A stretch of DNA of 14,267 nt from Candidatus Sulfopaludibacter sp. SbA3 (GTDB taxonomy: Bacteria; Acidobacteriota; Terriglobia; Bryobacterales; Bryobacteraceae): NCBI GenBank assembly GCA_945861255.1, contig CAMAUG010000063.1, forward strand, positions 1 through 14,267, written 5' to 3'. Below the pieces are notes generated by a model, which saw only the letters and a program-made list of their open reading frames with translations, had not been told where the DNA came from and made no database searches. Below, in pieces: positions 1-8,808 of this stretch. Every line of letters begins with the position of its first letter. The first letter of the stretch is position 1. Made by a program: the position numbers and the translations under genes.

Positions 1-2097
1 GCCATGCCTCCTAAGCGAGGTGGCCCCGGCTGGGCCACTCTTGGCTTCGCCGAGGGGGATGTGAACCGGGACGGTTGGCCCGACCTGATTGTGAGCATAC
101 AGGAGAATGCCAACAACGGCCTCACAAGCACGATGCAACTGTTGATCAATAATCGCGATGGGACCTTTCACGATCAGCCTGACACGGCTCTCAACATCAT
201 TCGTACGGACGGCTTTTTCGACAAGACATTCGCTCTCGACCTTAACCAGGATGGATGGCTGGATTTAGTCGCGGAACAAAACCACTTTGGCGTCCGCCTC
301 TACCAGAATGTGGGAGGACACTTCGAAGAGCGGACCGAGACCTTGCCGACGGGGACTTCGGGAGCCCGGCCCCGGACCGCGGACTTCGATGGAGACGACC
401 GTATCGATATCGCATTATTCAGTGGAAACAAGACGAGGATCGCGTGGGGCAAAAATCTTTGGCCGGCGGTGTGTCACTATGCCGCTAGCGTGGGCGGATG
501 GGCGTTTGCCGGACAAGGCGGAAGCGGCAGTGTCGATATCACCACCACCCCGGATTGCCAGTGGACCGTCTCGGGTCTTCCAGGATGGGTACAAGTTACC
601 AACGCGTCGTCGGGCAGTGGAAGTGCCACGGTCACATTTCAAGCCGCGGCGAACGCGGGAGCCGCGCTTTCCGGTACGTTCACCATCGCGGGCCAAACGT
701 TCACCGTGGAGCAGCAGGCCGCCTCTACCGCAGGCCTGAACTTCGCGGGGTCCATGGATCACATCGCGTCGGCGGGAACCTGGAAGACCACGTTCGATTT
801 CATCAACCTTGGAGTTGCCTCCGCGAACGCGCGAATCAGCTTCTTTGGTGACAACGGCAGTTCGCTTCCATTGCCGCTGACCTTCCCGCAAGCGCCACCC
901 ACCTTGGGTCCGTTAGTGGCTGCGAGCTTCGATCGAGTGGTTAGCGCCGGAGCGTCTTTGGTGATTGAGAGCACGGGCCCCGATGCACAGGCGACTTCGG
1001 TGGGGTGGTCACAATTGCTTACCGGCGGTAACATCAGCGGCTTCGCCATATTCAGCAATCCCCTGTACGGCTGGGACGCCGTGGTTCCCATGGAGAGTCG
1101 TAACGCCGCCTCGTATTTGCTGGCCTTCGATAACACCGGCGTTCTGGCCACCGGGTTGGCCATTGCAAACCTGGTAAATCAGAACGCGGACATTCCGGTG
1201 ATCGTTCGCAATAGTTCGGGCATACAGATCGGCTCGTTCAATCTTGCCCTCCTGGCCATGGGACACACATCGTTCATGCTGAAAGACGTCTACCCGATCA
1301 CTGTTGGCCTGCGGGGCACCATTGAATTCCAAACGCCACCGGGCGGGTGGATCAGCATTCTGGGCCTGCGGGCGAATGGACCTTCCGTGACCACCCTTCC
1401 GGTCTTGGCGAATGTGGGTACAAACGGCGGCTCGATTACGCACGCATTATTCAACGGCGAGTGGACCGCCGGGTACACTCTGGTGAACATCGGCGCGACC
1501 GCAGCCTCGGCAACGCTCAGTTTTTTTGCGCAAAACGGCTCGGGATTGAGCGTACCGCTCTCTCTACCGCAGACCGGCGAGGTTTTCACCGGCACCAGCA
1601 TCACAAAGATGATTCCCGCGCGTGGTTCACTATTGATCGAGACGGTTGGCCAACCCACGCAGCCGGTGGTGGTGGGTTCGGCGAGATTGACCACCACGGG
1701 CAATATCAGCGGATTTGAAATCTTCAAATGGCTTCCCTTCGGGCAGGAAGCTTCCGTGCCCCTGGAGTCGCGTACTCCCGCGTCCTACGTGCTGGCGTTC
1801 GACAACACCAACGGACTGGCGACGGGCCTGGCGCTGGCCGAAGTGAGTGGAACCGCGGCCGCCACCATCCCCGTGATCGTCCGAGACGATGCCGGCGTTT
1901 CGCTGACGGGTCCGGCGTCCATCATTCTTCCCGTAAATGGCCACATCTCATTCATGTTGCCTGGAGCGTATCCCGCCACGGTGGCGAAGCGCGGCACCGT
2001 CGAGTTCCAAACTCCCCCGGGCGGCCGCATCAGCGTCATCGGCCTGCGGGCGACTCCAACGGGAAACGTGACCACCATTCCGGTGCTGGCGAAATAA
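1..2097 (+). CDS. Exported FG-GAP/VCBS-repeat protein with BACON domain and C-terminal tandem repeats (5'-partial)
   Basis: The frame is open to the left edge and begins inside an FG-GAP/VCBS propeller, so the true start and any signal peptide probably lie outside the window; the ATG at 4 is likely internal. Counting from that ATG, three calcium-loop motifs of the DxNxDGxxD type lie at residues 19-27, 79-87 and 127-135 (the third is DFDGDDRID). Residues about 157-239 look like a BACON domain: a CQWTV strand, a PGWV turn, an SGSGSATVTF strand and a closing GQTFTVEQQ strand. Residues 244-697 are two 227-residue repeats (see the repeat entry). BACON domains are usually linked to carbohydrate or mucin binding, and FG-GAP propellers to extracellular adhesion. 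I infer a secreted or surface-bound protein with no visible catalytic motif. It ends 55 bp from the convergent Mo-hydroxylase gene. The domain calls are good; the exact role is unknown. Confidence 0.85.
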   Translation, partial: AMPPKRGGPGWATLGFAEGDVNRDGWPDLIVSIQENANNGLTSTMQLLINNRDGTFHDQPDTALNIIRTDGFFDKTFALDLNQDGWLDLVAEQNHFGVRLYQNVGGHFEERTETLPTGTSGARPRTADFDGDDRIDIALFSGNKTRIAWGKNLWPAVCHYAASVGGWAFAGQGGSGSVDITTTPDCQWTVSGLPGWVQVTNASSGSGSATVTFQAAANAGAALSGTFTIAGQTFTVEQQAASTAGLNFAGSMDHIASAGTWKTTFDFINLGVASANARISFFGDNGSSLPLPLTFPQAPPTLGPLVAASFDRVVSAGASLVIESTGPDAQATSVGWSQLLTGGNISGFAIFSNPLYGWDAVVPMESRNAASYLLAFDNTGVLATGLAIANLVNQNADIPVIVRNSSGIQIGSFNLALLAMGHTSFMLKDVYPITVGLRGTIEFQTPPGGWISILGLRANGPSVTTLPVLANVGTNGGSITHALFNGEWTAGYTLVNIGATAASATLSFFAQNGSGLSVPLSLPQTGEVFTGTSITKMIPARGSLLIETVGQPTQPVVVGSARLTTTGNISGFEIFKWLPFGQEASVPLESRTPASYVLAFDNTNGLATGLALAEVSGTAAATIPVIVRDDAGVSLTGPASIILPVNGHISFMLPGAYPATVAKRGTVEFQTPPGGRISVIGLRATPTGNVTTIPVLAK
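733..2094 (+). repeat. Two tandem 227-residue protein repeats (733-1413 and 1414-2094)
   Basis: The two units align without an overall length difference, at an offset of 227 residues (681 bp). Paired landmarks are ISFFGDNGS/LSFFAQNGS, GNISGFAIF/GNISGFEIF, VPMESRNAASYLLAFDNT/VPLESRTPASYVLAFDNT, IPVIVRNSSG/IPVIVRDDAG, GHTSFML/GHISFML and GTIEFQTPPGGWIS/GTVEFQTPPGGRIS. The DNA has diverged at many third positions, so the duplication is old and held by selection. The strand-rich pattern suggests beta-sandwich modules. I do not recognise a named family. Confidence 0.85.
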
Positions 2098-2152
2098 GCA
2101 AGCCGTAGCGGGCGGGACGCGACCGGGGCTTGGATCATCCGGCGACCTGGAG

Positions 2153-4504
2153 TTAGACGCGTGCGGTCTGGAGTGCCGCTAGCACGCGCTTGTCTCTGAA
2201 TGGAACCCGGCGGAGGCGAACGCCGGTGGCATCGTAGATGGCGTTGCCGACCGCCGCGAGCGTGGGTTTGCAGGCCGCTTCGCCGGCTCCATAGTGAGGA
2301 AGATCGGGCCGGTTCGGATGGGGATCTCCGTTTACCAGCACGATGTCGATCGTCGCCGGGGCGTCGGCGTGCGTGAGGCTGGGATGAGAGTTCCAATCGA
2401 TGCTGGTGACCTTTTCGGTATCGAACATCACTTCCTCATGCAGCGCGCGGCTCAGCGAGTGGAGCATGGCTCCTTCAATGGTGCGGCGCACCCCCTCGGG
2501 GTTGATGACCAGCCCGCAATCGTGCGCGCACACCAGGCGCTTGACCCAAACGTGGCCCGTCGTGCGATTGACCTCGACCTCGGCGATCTCCGCGACAACC
2601 GTCTGGCTGCGGAAGGAGTGGGCGATACCGCGTCCTGTAAGAATGTTCCCCGTAGCCACGGGTTTCGGTGAGGACCGGGTGTCCCAGCCATAGGCTTGCG
2701 CCGCCGCCTTGATCACGGCGATGGAGCGCGCCCGCCTGAACCCGGCGTCATCCATCGTGCCGGCGGCCAGGAGCTTCAAGCGGAATTCGACCGGATCGGC
2801 TTTCGCGGCGGCGGCCATCTCATCCATAAACGATTCGGAGGCGAAGGCGACCTGCGGACCGTTGGGGTCACGCAAATTTCCGGTGCGCAGAGGAGTCTCC
2901 CAAATAAGCGGCAGACTCACCACCTGGCTGGCCAGGCGCCGGTTCGGAATCTCGTACAGTTCATCGGGCGCGCCTGCACTGCCGCGGGCCGGCGTGCGCC
3001 TGGTTCCGAAGAGCTGCGCGATCAGCACGCTGTCCGCTTCGTTGTAGCCGACGTGATTGTAGTCGGCGGCTTGCGCGTTGTAGTCGAGTGCGATGAGTTT
3101 GCCCTGGCCATCCAGCCCTCCGCGAATCTTGAAGGTGAACGCCGGGCCTTTGGTATCCCAGGCGGTCTCCTCATGCCTGGACCACTGCACCCGAACCGGC
3201 CTCCCGATTTCTTTGGCCAGAAATGCCGCTTCAAACCCCGCGTCATCGGCAGCCGTGCGGCCGTACCCTTGGGGCCCCTCCATCCAGACCACGCGCACCT
3301 GTTCCCGCGGAATCTTGAGAAACTCGGCAACGCCGTTCCGCATGCCGTACGATTTCATGTCATTGGAATAGATCGTCAGTTGCCCGTTGGACGGATCGGC
3401 GGTGGCATGGGCCGGGGCGATGGCCGTGTGCCCCTGGAACGGGACGTCGTATTCGGCTTCAACCACCTTCGCCGCGCCTGCCAGCGCCGCGTCGGGATTC
3501 CCCACGACGTTTGGCGCGGTGCTGGACGTGGGCGTCGCGCTGCGCATGTATTTGAACAGGTCTTCCGATGACGGGAAGGGCGCTGCCGCCGGCTTGCGCC
3601 AGTTGGCCTTAAGCTGTCTGGACGCGGCGATCGCCTGCTCTTCCCGCTCACAGACAACCGCGACGTAATTGCCCTTGCTCACCACCTTGATGAATCCAGG
3701 CATGCCTCGAACGGAAGACTCATCGATGCCGGTCAACTGCGCGCCCGCGACCGGCGGCTTCACGTTGCGTGCATGAACCATGCCGGGGAGCTTCACGTCC
3801 ACGGCCCATTTCAATGAGCCGTCCACTTTGGCGGGAATGTCATAGCGCTGGGGCGACTGGCCTACGATCTTTAGTTCCTGGACCGTTTTCAGCTTTGCCA
3901 CGCCGGTGGTGGCGTTGATGTTGTTACCGGTCAACGTGACATTGAATCGCTTCCCGCCGATGAGTTCGCCGTAGGTGACCGTCTTTGACGGATCCGCTTT
4001 CACGGTGATGACGCCCTGACTCACGGCCAACTGGCCGGCAGGTGTACCAAATCGCTGGGCCGCTAACTCCAGCAGAACTCGCCGGGCCTCGGCGGCGACG
4101 CGCCGCATGGGCCAACCATCGGTTTGAATCGCATCGGAACCGCCCGATCCGCCCTGATCGACGGTAACGTCCGTGCTGCCCATGATGAGGTTGGTCTTGT
4201 CGTAGGCGATGTCCAACTCATCGGACATCATCTGCCGGAAAGCGGTCCCGGTACCTTGGCCGCAATCGGTCTTCCCGACGTAAAAGGTGGCGGTGTTGTC
4301 CTGATGAATGACGATCCACGAATCGAGCTGCCGATAGTTGGGATCCGTGTATGGACCCGCGGCCTGGGCATTCGCGGCGCCGGTGGCGCTGAAACCCACC
4401 ACCAGCAGGCCCGCGCTTTTGAGGAAGCTCCGGCGGGATGTGGTCACGTCCAACTGATCCAGCGCTTCCGCGACCTGTTTCGGAATGTTTGCGAGGGCTG
4501 TCAT
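2153..4504 (-). CDS. Tat-exported molybdopterin-binding subunit of a xanthine dehydrogenase-family hydroxylase (isoquinoline 1-oxidoreductase beta-like)
   Basis: This 783-residue protein is the large catalytic subunit of a two-subunit Mo hydroxylase. The ATG at 4504 is chosen because it forms an ATGA overlap with the stop of the [2Fe-2S] gene and puts a Tat motif (SRRSFLK, Arg24-Arg25) before a hydrophobic stretch ending near AANAQA. An earlier in-frame start would lie inside the upstream gene. Visible parts are an N-terminal cofactor-domain strand (KTDCGQGTGTAFRQM), an a/b hammerhead (RYDIPAKVDGSLKWAVDV), the main cofactor domain (EGPQGYGRTAADDAGFEAAF) and the C-terminal GAGEAACKP, whose Glu at about residue 742 matches the family's catalytic glutamate. 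Domain order and length fit IorB/NicB-like enzymes that hydroxylate N-heterocycles or oxidise aldehydes. The substrate cannot be told from sequence. A Tat signal predicts periplasmic action, with the small subunit carried along as a folded partner. Confidence 0.9.
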   Translation of the reverse strand: MTALANIPKQVAEALDQLDVTTSRRSFLKSAGLLVVGFSATGAANAQAAGPYTDPNYRQLDSWIVIHQDNTATFYVGKTDCGQGTGTAFRQMMSDELDIAYDKTNLIMGSTDVTVDQGGSGGSDAIQTDGWPMRRVAAEARRVLLELAAQRFGTPAGQLAVSQGVITVKADPSKTVTYGELIGGKRFNVTLTGNNINATTGVAKLKTVQELKIVGQSPQRYDIPAKVDGSLKWAVDVKLPGMVHARNVKPPVAGAQLTGIDESSVRGMPGFIKVVSKGNYVAVVCEREEQAIAASRQLKANWRKPAAAPFPSSEDLFKYMRSATPTSSTAPNVVGNPDAALAGAAKVVEAEYDVPFQGHTAIAPAHATADPSNGQLTIYSNDMKSYGMRNGVAEFLKIPREQVRVVWMEGPQGYGRTAADDAGFEAAFLAKEIGRPVRVQWSRHEETAWDTKGPAFTFKIRGGLDGQGKLIALDYNAQAADYNHVGYNEADSVLIAQLFGTRRTPARGSAGAPDELYEIPNRRLASQVVSLPLIWETPLRTGNLRDPNGPQVAFASESFMDEMAAAAKADPVEFRLKLLAAGTMDDAGFRRARSIAVIKAAAQAYGWDTRSSPKPVATGNILTGRGIAHSFRSQTVVAEIAEVEVNRTTGHVWVKRLVCAHDCGLVINPEGVRRTIEGAMLHSLSRALHEEVMFDTEKVTSIDWNSHPSLTHADAPATIDIVLVNGDPHPNRPDLPHYGAGEAACKPTLAAVGNAIYDATGVRLRRVPFRDKRVLAALQTARV

Positions 4505-4998
4505 GCGACCACCTCCTGCTCCGATGCCTGTGAGGCTGCCGTTTTTGTTTTTGCCGCGCGCTTGATGGCGGCCTGAATCCGGTAATACGTCATGCAGCGG
4601 CACAGGGTGCGGGCCATCCCTTCGCGGATCTGCGCATCGGTGGGATTCGGATTCTTATCCAAAAGAACCTTGGCGGTCATGATTTGCCCGTTCTGACAGA
4701 AGCCGCACTGCGGGACTTGCTCGTCAATCCAGGCCTGCTGGAGTGGGTGGAGCGTGCCCCCTTTCGCGAGTCCTTCGAGCGTGGTGATCTCTCCCTTCAC
4801 GGTGGAAACGGGCGTGATGCACGACCGGATCGCCGCGCCGTTGATGATCACCGTGCATGCCCCGCACTGGCCAAGTCCGCAGCCAAAGCGTGGACCCTGC
4901 AAGCCGATATCGTTGCGCAGGATATAGAGCAGCGGAGTCGCGGTATCGACGTCCAGCGCGTGCGTCGCGCCATTCACTCTCAATGATATTTTGCTCAT
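4501..4998 (-). CDS. (2Fe-2S)-binding small subunit of a molybdenum hydroxylase (isoquinoline 1-oxidoreductase alpha-like)
   Basis: This 165-residue protein passes electrons from the Mo centre. The N-terminal plant-type ferredoxin cluster is seen in FGCGLGQCGACTV plus the later Cys of AIRSC; the second cluster, in the helical C-terminal domain, is seen in CGFCQNGQIM and CRCMTYY. Length and motif order are normal for the CoxS/IorA family. The ATG at 4998 follows an AAGGAG ribosome site at 5006-5011 with 7 nt spacing. Its TGA overlaps the ATG of the Mo subunit, which implies translational coupling and equal amounts of both subunits. There is no signal peptide, as expected for export together with a Tat-bearing partner. 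No FAD subunit is adjacent, so the enzyme probably does not use NAD and instead gives electrons to a cytochrome or another periplasmic acceptor. Confidence 0.93.
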   Translation of the reverse strand: MSKISLRVNGATHALDVDTATPLLYILRNDIGLQGPRFGCGLGQCGACTVIINGAAIRSCITPVSTVKGEITTLEGLAKGGTLHPLQQAWIDEQVPQCGFCQNGQIMTAKVLLDKNPNPTDAQIREGMARTLCRCMTYYRIQAAIKRAAKTKTAASQASEQEVVA

Positions 4999-5018
4999 TC
5001 TCGATCTCCTTGACGATT

Positions 5019-5094
5019 CGTAGGACAGGCCCGTGGCCTGTCATTCTGATCCGATTGACCTGATCCGATTGACAGGCCATGGGCCTGTCCTACG
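5019..5094. repeat. REP/MITE-like compound palindrome with inner 14-bp tandem repeat
   Basis: Two 25-bp arms (5019-5043 and 5070-5094) are inverted copies of each other with one mismatch. Each arm is itself a hairpin (GACAGGCC, 3 nt, GGCCTGTC). The spacer holds a 14-bp direct repeat (5046-5059 and 5060-5073, CTGATCCGATTGAC). The element sits between the cytochrome stop and the ribosome site of the [2Fe-2S] gene, so it would be transcribed as a strong nested stem-loop in a minus-strand mRNA. It resembles a dispersed REP-type element. A mid-operon attenuator or mRNA-stability role is possible but unproven. Confidence 0.8.
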
Positions 5095-5111
5095 CGGCCG
5101 GCGGGCCCCGC

Positions 5112-5855
5112 CTACGGCTTTGGCGCGGGCAGGTCGTAGCGGCGGTTGCTCACGCTCGCCGGATGCGTGTCACCGCGGTGGCATGTGTAGCAGGTTACCG
5201 CTTGATTCCCTACCGGGTAGACGCCCGTGCCGGGAAAATTCGAATTGATCTGCCGCACCAGCAGGATCATTTTGCGCGCGATGTCCTTGCGCGGGTTGAT
5301 GTCCATTTCCTGGGTCCTGCCGCCGCCGTGACAGTAGTTGCAGTCCACGTTGAGCGCGTCGCGAAACTCGCCCATCAGCGAATCCGCTCCGTGCACCCGC
5401 GTATCCACGGGCAGCAGCTTTAAGCTGACCCCGGGATTCTGAGGTGGAGGGGGGACGCCCAACGAGTTGCCCCGGTTGTAAAATTTCCTGGGCGCCTGGG
5501 TCTCCGGCTTTACGCTTCCCCGATGGCACGTGCTGCAATCCACTTCGTGATATCCCTCGGGAAAAGCTCCAACGCTGCTCGGGAAGCTGGTATCGATCAG
5601 GCGCACCATTGCGATCATCTTGCGCGCCACGTCCTTCTTGGGGTTGGTGTCGGCCGCGAAATCGCCGGCCACATGGCAGTAGGTGCATTGCACTCCCAGC
5701 GCCTCATTGAAGTTCCGCATGACGAAGGGGATGTCGGCGTTCGGCGCGAGGAGTTTCAGGTTCTTCGCGGCCGCTGGCGAAGCCGCGCCGCCGCCGCCCG
5801 GTTGCTGAGCCAACAGCGGCACGGACGCGAGAAGCAAAAAGATGAATAGTTGCAT
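5112..5855 (-). CDS. Exported tetraheme cytochrome c, photosynthetic reaction-centre cytochrome subunit-like
   Basis: This 247-residue protein starts at the ATG at 5855, where a signal peptide (MQLFIFLLLASVPLLAQ) begins. A longer frame reaches 6062, but its extra N-terminus is low-complexity and lacks a signal; no strong ribosome site precedes either start. Four CxxCH heme sites are present: CTYCH (57-61), CSTCH (107-111), CNYCH (172-176) and CYTCH (222-226). They form two copies of one diheme module, each with an N-P-[KR]-K-D-[VI]-A-R-K-M helix between its two hemes. Met46, Met80, Met161 and Met196 are candidate axial ligands by analogy with the reaction-centre cytochrome family. No photosystem genes are nearby, and such proteins are common in non-phototrophic acidobacteria. 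It lies 5' of the Mo hydroxylase genes on the same strand, 113 bp away, and may take their electrons; that link is inference. Confidence 0.88.
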   Translation of the reverse strand: MQLFIFLLLASVPLLAQQPGGGGAASPAAAKNLKLLAPNADIPFVMRNFNEALGVQCTYCHVAGDFAADTNPKKDVARKMIAMVRLIDTSFPSSVGAFPEGYHEVDCSTCHRGSVKPETQAPRKFYNRGNSLGVPPPPQNPGVSLKLLPVDTRVHGADSLMGEFRDALNVDCNYCHGGGRTQEMDINPRKDIARKMILLVRQINSNFPGTGVYPVGNQAVTCYTCHRGDTHPASVSNRRYDLPAPKP

Positions 5856-6072
5856 GGGTGAATCATACAGCCGCGCGGCGTACGGTACAAGCCCCCCTAA
5901 CCCAGGCCAACCCAGGCCTCGGTTCTGGGCACGAGGTGGCGCCATTGCCCAACGCAGTGCATTTTGGGCGTGACGCCGGTTGACGGTGTATCCAGAGTTA
6001 TCCGTGCGACTTGAGGACAGCGCGCTCCATAAGCCGGATTCTGGAAAGTTGGCCACGGGCAAGTTCAGCTAC
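5856..6072. other. Intergenic stretch between kinase and cytochrome genes
   Basis: No gene or convincing promoter or terminator is seen. The only pattern is a 10-bp tandem duplication (AACCCAGGCC at 5899-5908 and 5909-5918). The minus-strand frame stays open here by chance but has no recognisable protein content. Confidence 0.5.
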
Positions 6073-8808
6073 TCACTTGCCCACCGGCACTCGCCGCCGC
6101 AGCTCGTCGGAGAAGTTCAGCAGAAACGTCAGGTGCGTGGGCAGCTTCTCGCCGTTCGCATCGTCCGCGACGAACGCCGCGAGGCGCTTGCCGTCCGGCG
6201 CAAGATCGTAGTTGGATTGAATGCCACTGCTCCGCAGGCGAGTCTCCGTCCACACCCGAGGCTTTCCCGCCGCGAACGTGTCGCCCCCGGCCGTGTGGCT
6301 GGACGTGTAGCTGACGGCCATCACGTGCTGGTCCAGGGTCTCAAAAAGCAGTTCACGCCCGTCGCGGGACCATAGGGGTAAGCTGCCTCCGCCCGTCGAA
6401 ACCTGCCATCGTCCTCCCGGCCCCGGGAACGGCCGCACGTACACTTCACGGGTCCCCGACTCGGTCGAGGCATACGCCAGCCAGCGCCCGTCAGGCGAAA
6501 ACGCCGGGTTGACTTCGGTGAAAGGCGTTCCCAGGAACAGCTCCGCTTTCCCGAGTCGGAGAGCGCCCCGCCCGGGATCGACTTCGACAGGCATTGTGAA
6601 AATGTCCGGGCTGCCGCCGTTCCCGGCCTGGTGAAAAGCCAAGCGCTTCCCGTCCAGCGAAAACGAAAATGGATTCTCTAGTAGAGGCTTGCCCTCGGTC
6701 AGACGCTTCGCCTCGCCCGAGCCGTCCGAGCGGATCCCGTACAACCCGGGGGCAGCCGGGTTGGTGGATTGAAACACGATATTCTTCCCGTCGGGAGTCC
6801 ACACCGGCCGGTTATTCACGCCCGGCAGGAAACTCAGCCGCGACGGAGTGTCCCGGTCCAAATCCTTCACCCAGATGTCTGCGCCCTTGCCGTTGTTCAT
6901 CGAAAACGCCAGCCGCTTGCCGTCGGGCGAGAAGCGCGGCGCGAAGTATTGGCCCGGCGGCGCGTGCAGCGGCTGTGTCTTGCCTGAGCTATCCACCCAG
7001 GAAATCGGCCACCCCGCCAGTGATCCCTTCCTGGAAAGGTAGACGAAAGTTCCCGGCCCGGAGGGCGCCCCGGCGAACGCAAAATCCCCGCCCGCTGCCC
7101 CTGTGCTGCTGACATCCTCCAGAATGGGCGTCGGCGTGCCAGTGGCGGCCAGGCGGCCGGGGTCGAAGGGCACGGCGAAAAGAGTGGTCTCGTGCAGGTA
7201 AATCAGATGTCCGGTCCCGTTCGAGCCGGTTGCATCGGCGAGATAGCGGGCGGAAAAGCCCCCGCGCTGAATCGTCTTCCGCTCGCCGGTCTTGAGCGAG
7301 ATCACCTCGATGTTCGCGTCGTCGTAGCTTAAGCCTAGCTGGGCGGCCGCGGTAAACAGGACCGCCTGGCTCCCCGGCAGAACCTGCGGCCAACGGTGGG
7401 TCACTTCGCCGGAGTTCAACTTCGTCACCGGTACGGGCGTCCCGCCGCCGGAAGGGACCCGCGAGAGGACGCCGGTGTTATTCAGCGCCGCGATGATGTT
7501 GCCATCGTCGCCCCAGCTTGCACCAGAGCCCCTGGGCGCGTCGCACAGCGTGACCGCGGCGCCGCCTTCCACCGCAATCTTCTTGAGCTTGCCCTCGGCG
7601 AAGAACGCGATCCAATCGCCCGCCGGAGAAAAGAACGGGGCATAGGCGTTCTCGGTACCCGCCAGCGGCGTAACCTGACTTTGATTCAGCAGGCTGGTGT
7701 GGAGGCGCACCTTACCGTCCGCGCCGCGCAGCGTGAGTGCCAGGCGCGCGCCGTCGGGGGAAAGAGCCAGCATGTTTCCACCGAGGCTGGTGACGGCGAC
7801 TCTTGCCAGCGGCGTATCGGGCGCGATCTCGACGTTCAGGTGCATCAGTGGGCGCGGCGGCGCGGGCCGCGTGGCGCTGTAAAGCAGGACACCGGCGACG
7901 ATGAACGCGAGGGCGAAAGCGCCCGCCGCGATCCAGCCTAACCTACCGAGCCGCGACCGTGAGGGAGCGGTGCTTGTGCTCGCCTCGCCGGACGAGCTTG
8001 CGATCCGCTCCAGCTCCAACTTCAGATCTCGTGCGGATTGCCAACGTTCGTCAGGGTCCTTCGCAAGGCAGGTCTTCAACACCCAGTCCAGCGGAGACGG
8101 AGCGATAGCGGCAATCGAAGGTGCAGGGCGTTCCATGATGGCCTCAATCACGCTGGCCGGAGACGATCCCTCAAACGCTCGCTTGCCCGTGAGCATCTCA
8201 TACAGCACCAGACCAAACGAGAAGATGTCGCTGCGGCCGTCGATTTCCTGGCCGTTGGCCTGCGACTGCAACTGCTCCGGTGACATGTAGTACAGCGTGC
8301 CGACGATCTCATTCCTGCCCGTCAGCGCCATGGTGAGTGTGGCGTCATCCTGCGTTCTGGGCGCTGTCGCTGCCGCATGCGCGAACTTCGCCAGACCGAA
8401 GTCGAGCAGCTTCACTCCGGCCTTCGTCACCAGAATGTTGGCGGGCTTCAGGTCGCGATGCGTGATGCCTTTCTTGTGCGCGGCGGCCAGCGCATCGCAG
8501 ATCTGCACCGCATACTTCAGTGCCTGATCGAGCGGCAGAGGCCCTTTGAGCGGCGTGCCATCGATGAGTTCCATGACAAGGTAGTTGGGACCAACGTCGT
8601 GGAGTGTGCAGATGTTGGGATGGTTCAGTGCGGCCACCGCGCGGGCTTCACGCTCGAAGCGTTCGCTGAACTCGGCCTTGGAAACTTTGATGGCGACGTC
8701 GCGGTTCAAACGCGAATCGTGAGCCTTGTACACCTCTCCCATACCGCCCTTACCCAGAGGGGAGAGGATTTCATACGGCCCGAGTTTGTCGCCCACGGTA
8801 AGTGGCAT
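6073..8808 (-). CDS. Transmembrane Ser/Thr protein kinase with extracytoplasmic TolB/WD40-like propeller
   Basis: This 911-residue protein has a Hanks-type kinase domain at residues 12 to about 270: glycine loop GKGGMGEV (19-26), ATP lysine Lys41 in VAIK, helix-C Glu54, catalytic HRDLKPAN with Asp119, DFG with Asp136, and the GTLYYMSPEQ activation segment. All catalytic residues are present, so it should be active. A basic, Ser-rich linker leads to one transmembrane helix (about 290-310). The remaining 600 residues are a beta-propeller with repeated SPDGxxLA-type blades, for example FSPDGKRLAF, WTPDGKNIVF and FSPDGRWLAY. The topology is kinase inside, propeller outside, which suggests a sensor. 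This domain pairing is very common in acidobacteria; its ligand and targets are unknown. The ATG at 8808 opens directly into the usual N-terminus (GPYEI), although no strong ribosome site precedes it. It is divergent from the PQQ dehydrogenase gene. Confidence 0.93.
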   Translation of the reverse strand: MPLTVGDKLGPYEILSPLGKGGMGEVYKAHDSRLNRDVAIKVSKAEFSERFEREARAVAALNHPNICTLHDVGPNYLVMELIDGTPLKGPLPLDQALKYAVQICDALAAAHKKGITHRDLKPANILVTKAGVKLLDFGLAKFAHAAATAPRTQDDATLTMALTGRNEIVGTLYYMSPEQLQSQANGQEIDGRSDIFSFGLVLYEMLTGKRAFEGSSPASVIEAIMERPAPSIAAIAPSPLDWVLKTCLAKDPDERWQSARDLKLELERIASSSGEASTSTAPSRSRLGRLGWIAAGAFALAFIVAGVLLYSATRPAPPRPLMHLNVEIAPDTPLARVAVTSLGGNMLALSPDGARLALTLRGADGKVRLHTSLLNQSQVTPLAGTENAYAPFFSPAGDWIAFFAEGKLKKIAVEGGAAVTLCDAPRGSGASWGDDGNIIAALNNTGVLSRVPSGGGTPVPVTKLNSGEVTHRWPQVLPGSQAVLFTAAAQLGLSYDDANIEVISLKTGERKTIQRGGFSARYLADATGSNGTGHLIYLHETTLFAVPFDPGRLAATGTPTPILEDVSSTGAAGGDFAFAGAPSGPGTFVYLSRKGSLAGWPISWVDSSGKTQPLHAPPGQYFAPRFSPDGKRLAFSMNNGKGADIWVKDLDRDTPSRLSFLPGVNNRPVWTPDGKNIVFQSTNPAAPGLYGIRSDGSGEAKRLTEGKPLLENPFSFSLDGKRLAFHQAGNGGSPDIFTMPVEVDPGRGALRLGKAELFLGTPFTEVNPAFSPDGRWLAYASTESGTREVYVRPFPGPGGRWQVSTGGGSLPLWSRDGRELLFETLDQHVMAVSYTSSHTAGGDTFAAGKPRVWTETRLRSSGIQSNYDLAPDGKRLAAFVADDANGEKLPTHLTFLLNFSDELRRRVPVGK

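Noticed and set aside
2099..2132. Possible terminator between the convergent genes (CAAGCC and GGCTTG arms)
   Set aside because: The stem is only 6 bp with a 22-nt loop and no T-run.
2696..3571. A 291-codon plus-strand open frame, Arg/Gly/His-rich
   Set aside because: It lies entirely antisense to the well-supported Mo hydroxylase subunit and has no family motifs; long antisense frames are expected in GC-rich DNA.
5899..5918. 10-bp tandem duplication as a regulatory repeat
   Set aside because: There are only two copies, in low-complexity sequence, with no link to a promoter.
5856..6062. N-terminal extension of the cytochrome gene to 6062
   Set aside because: The extension lacks a signal peptide and family features, while the ATG at 5855 starts a normal one.
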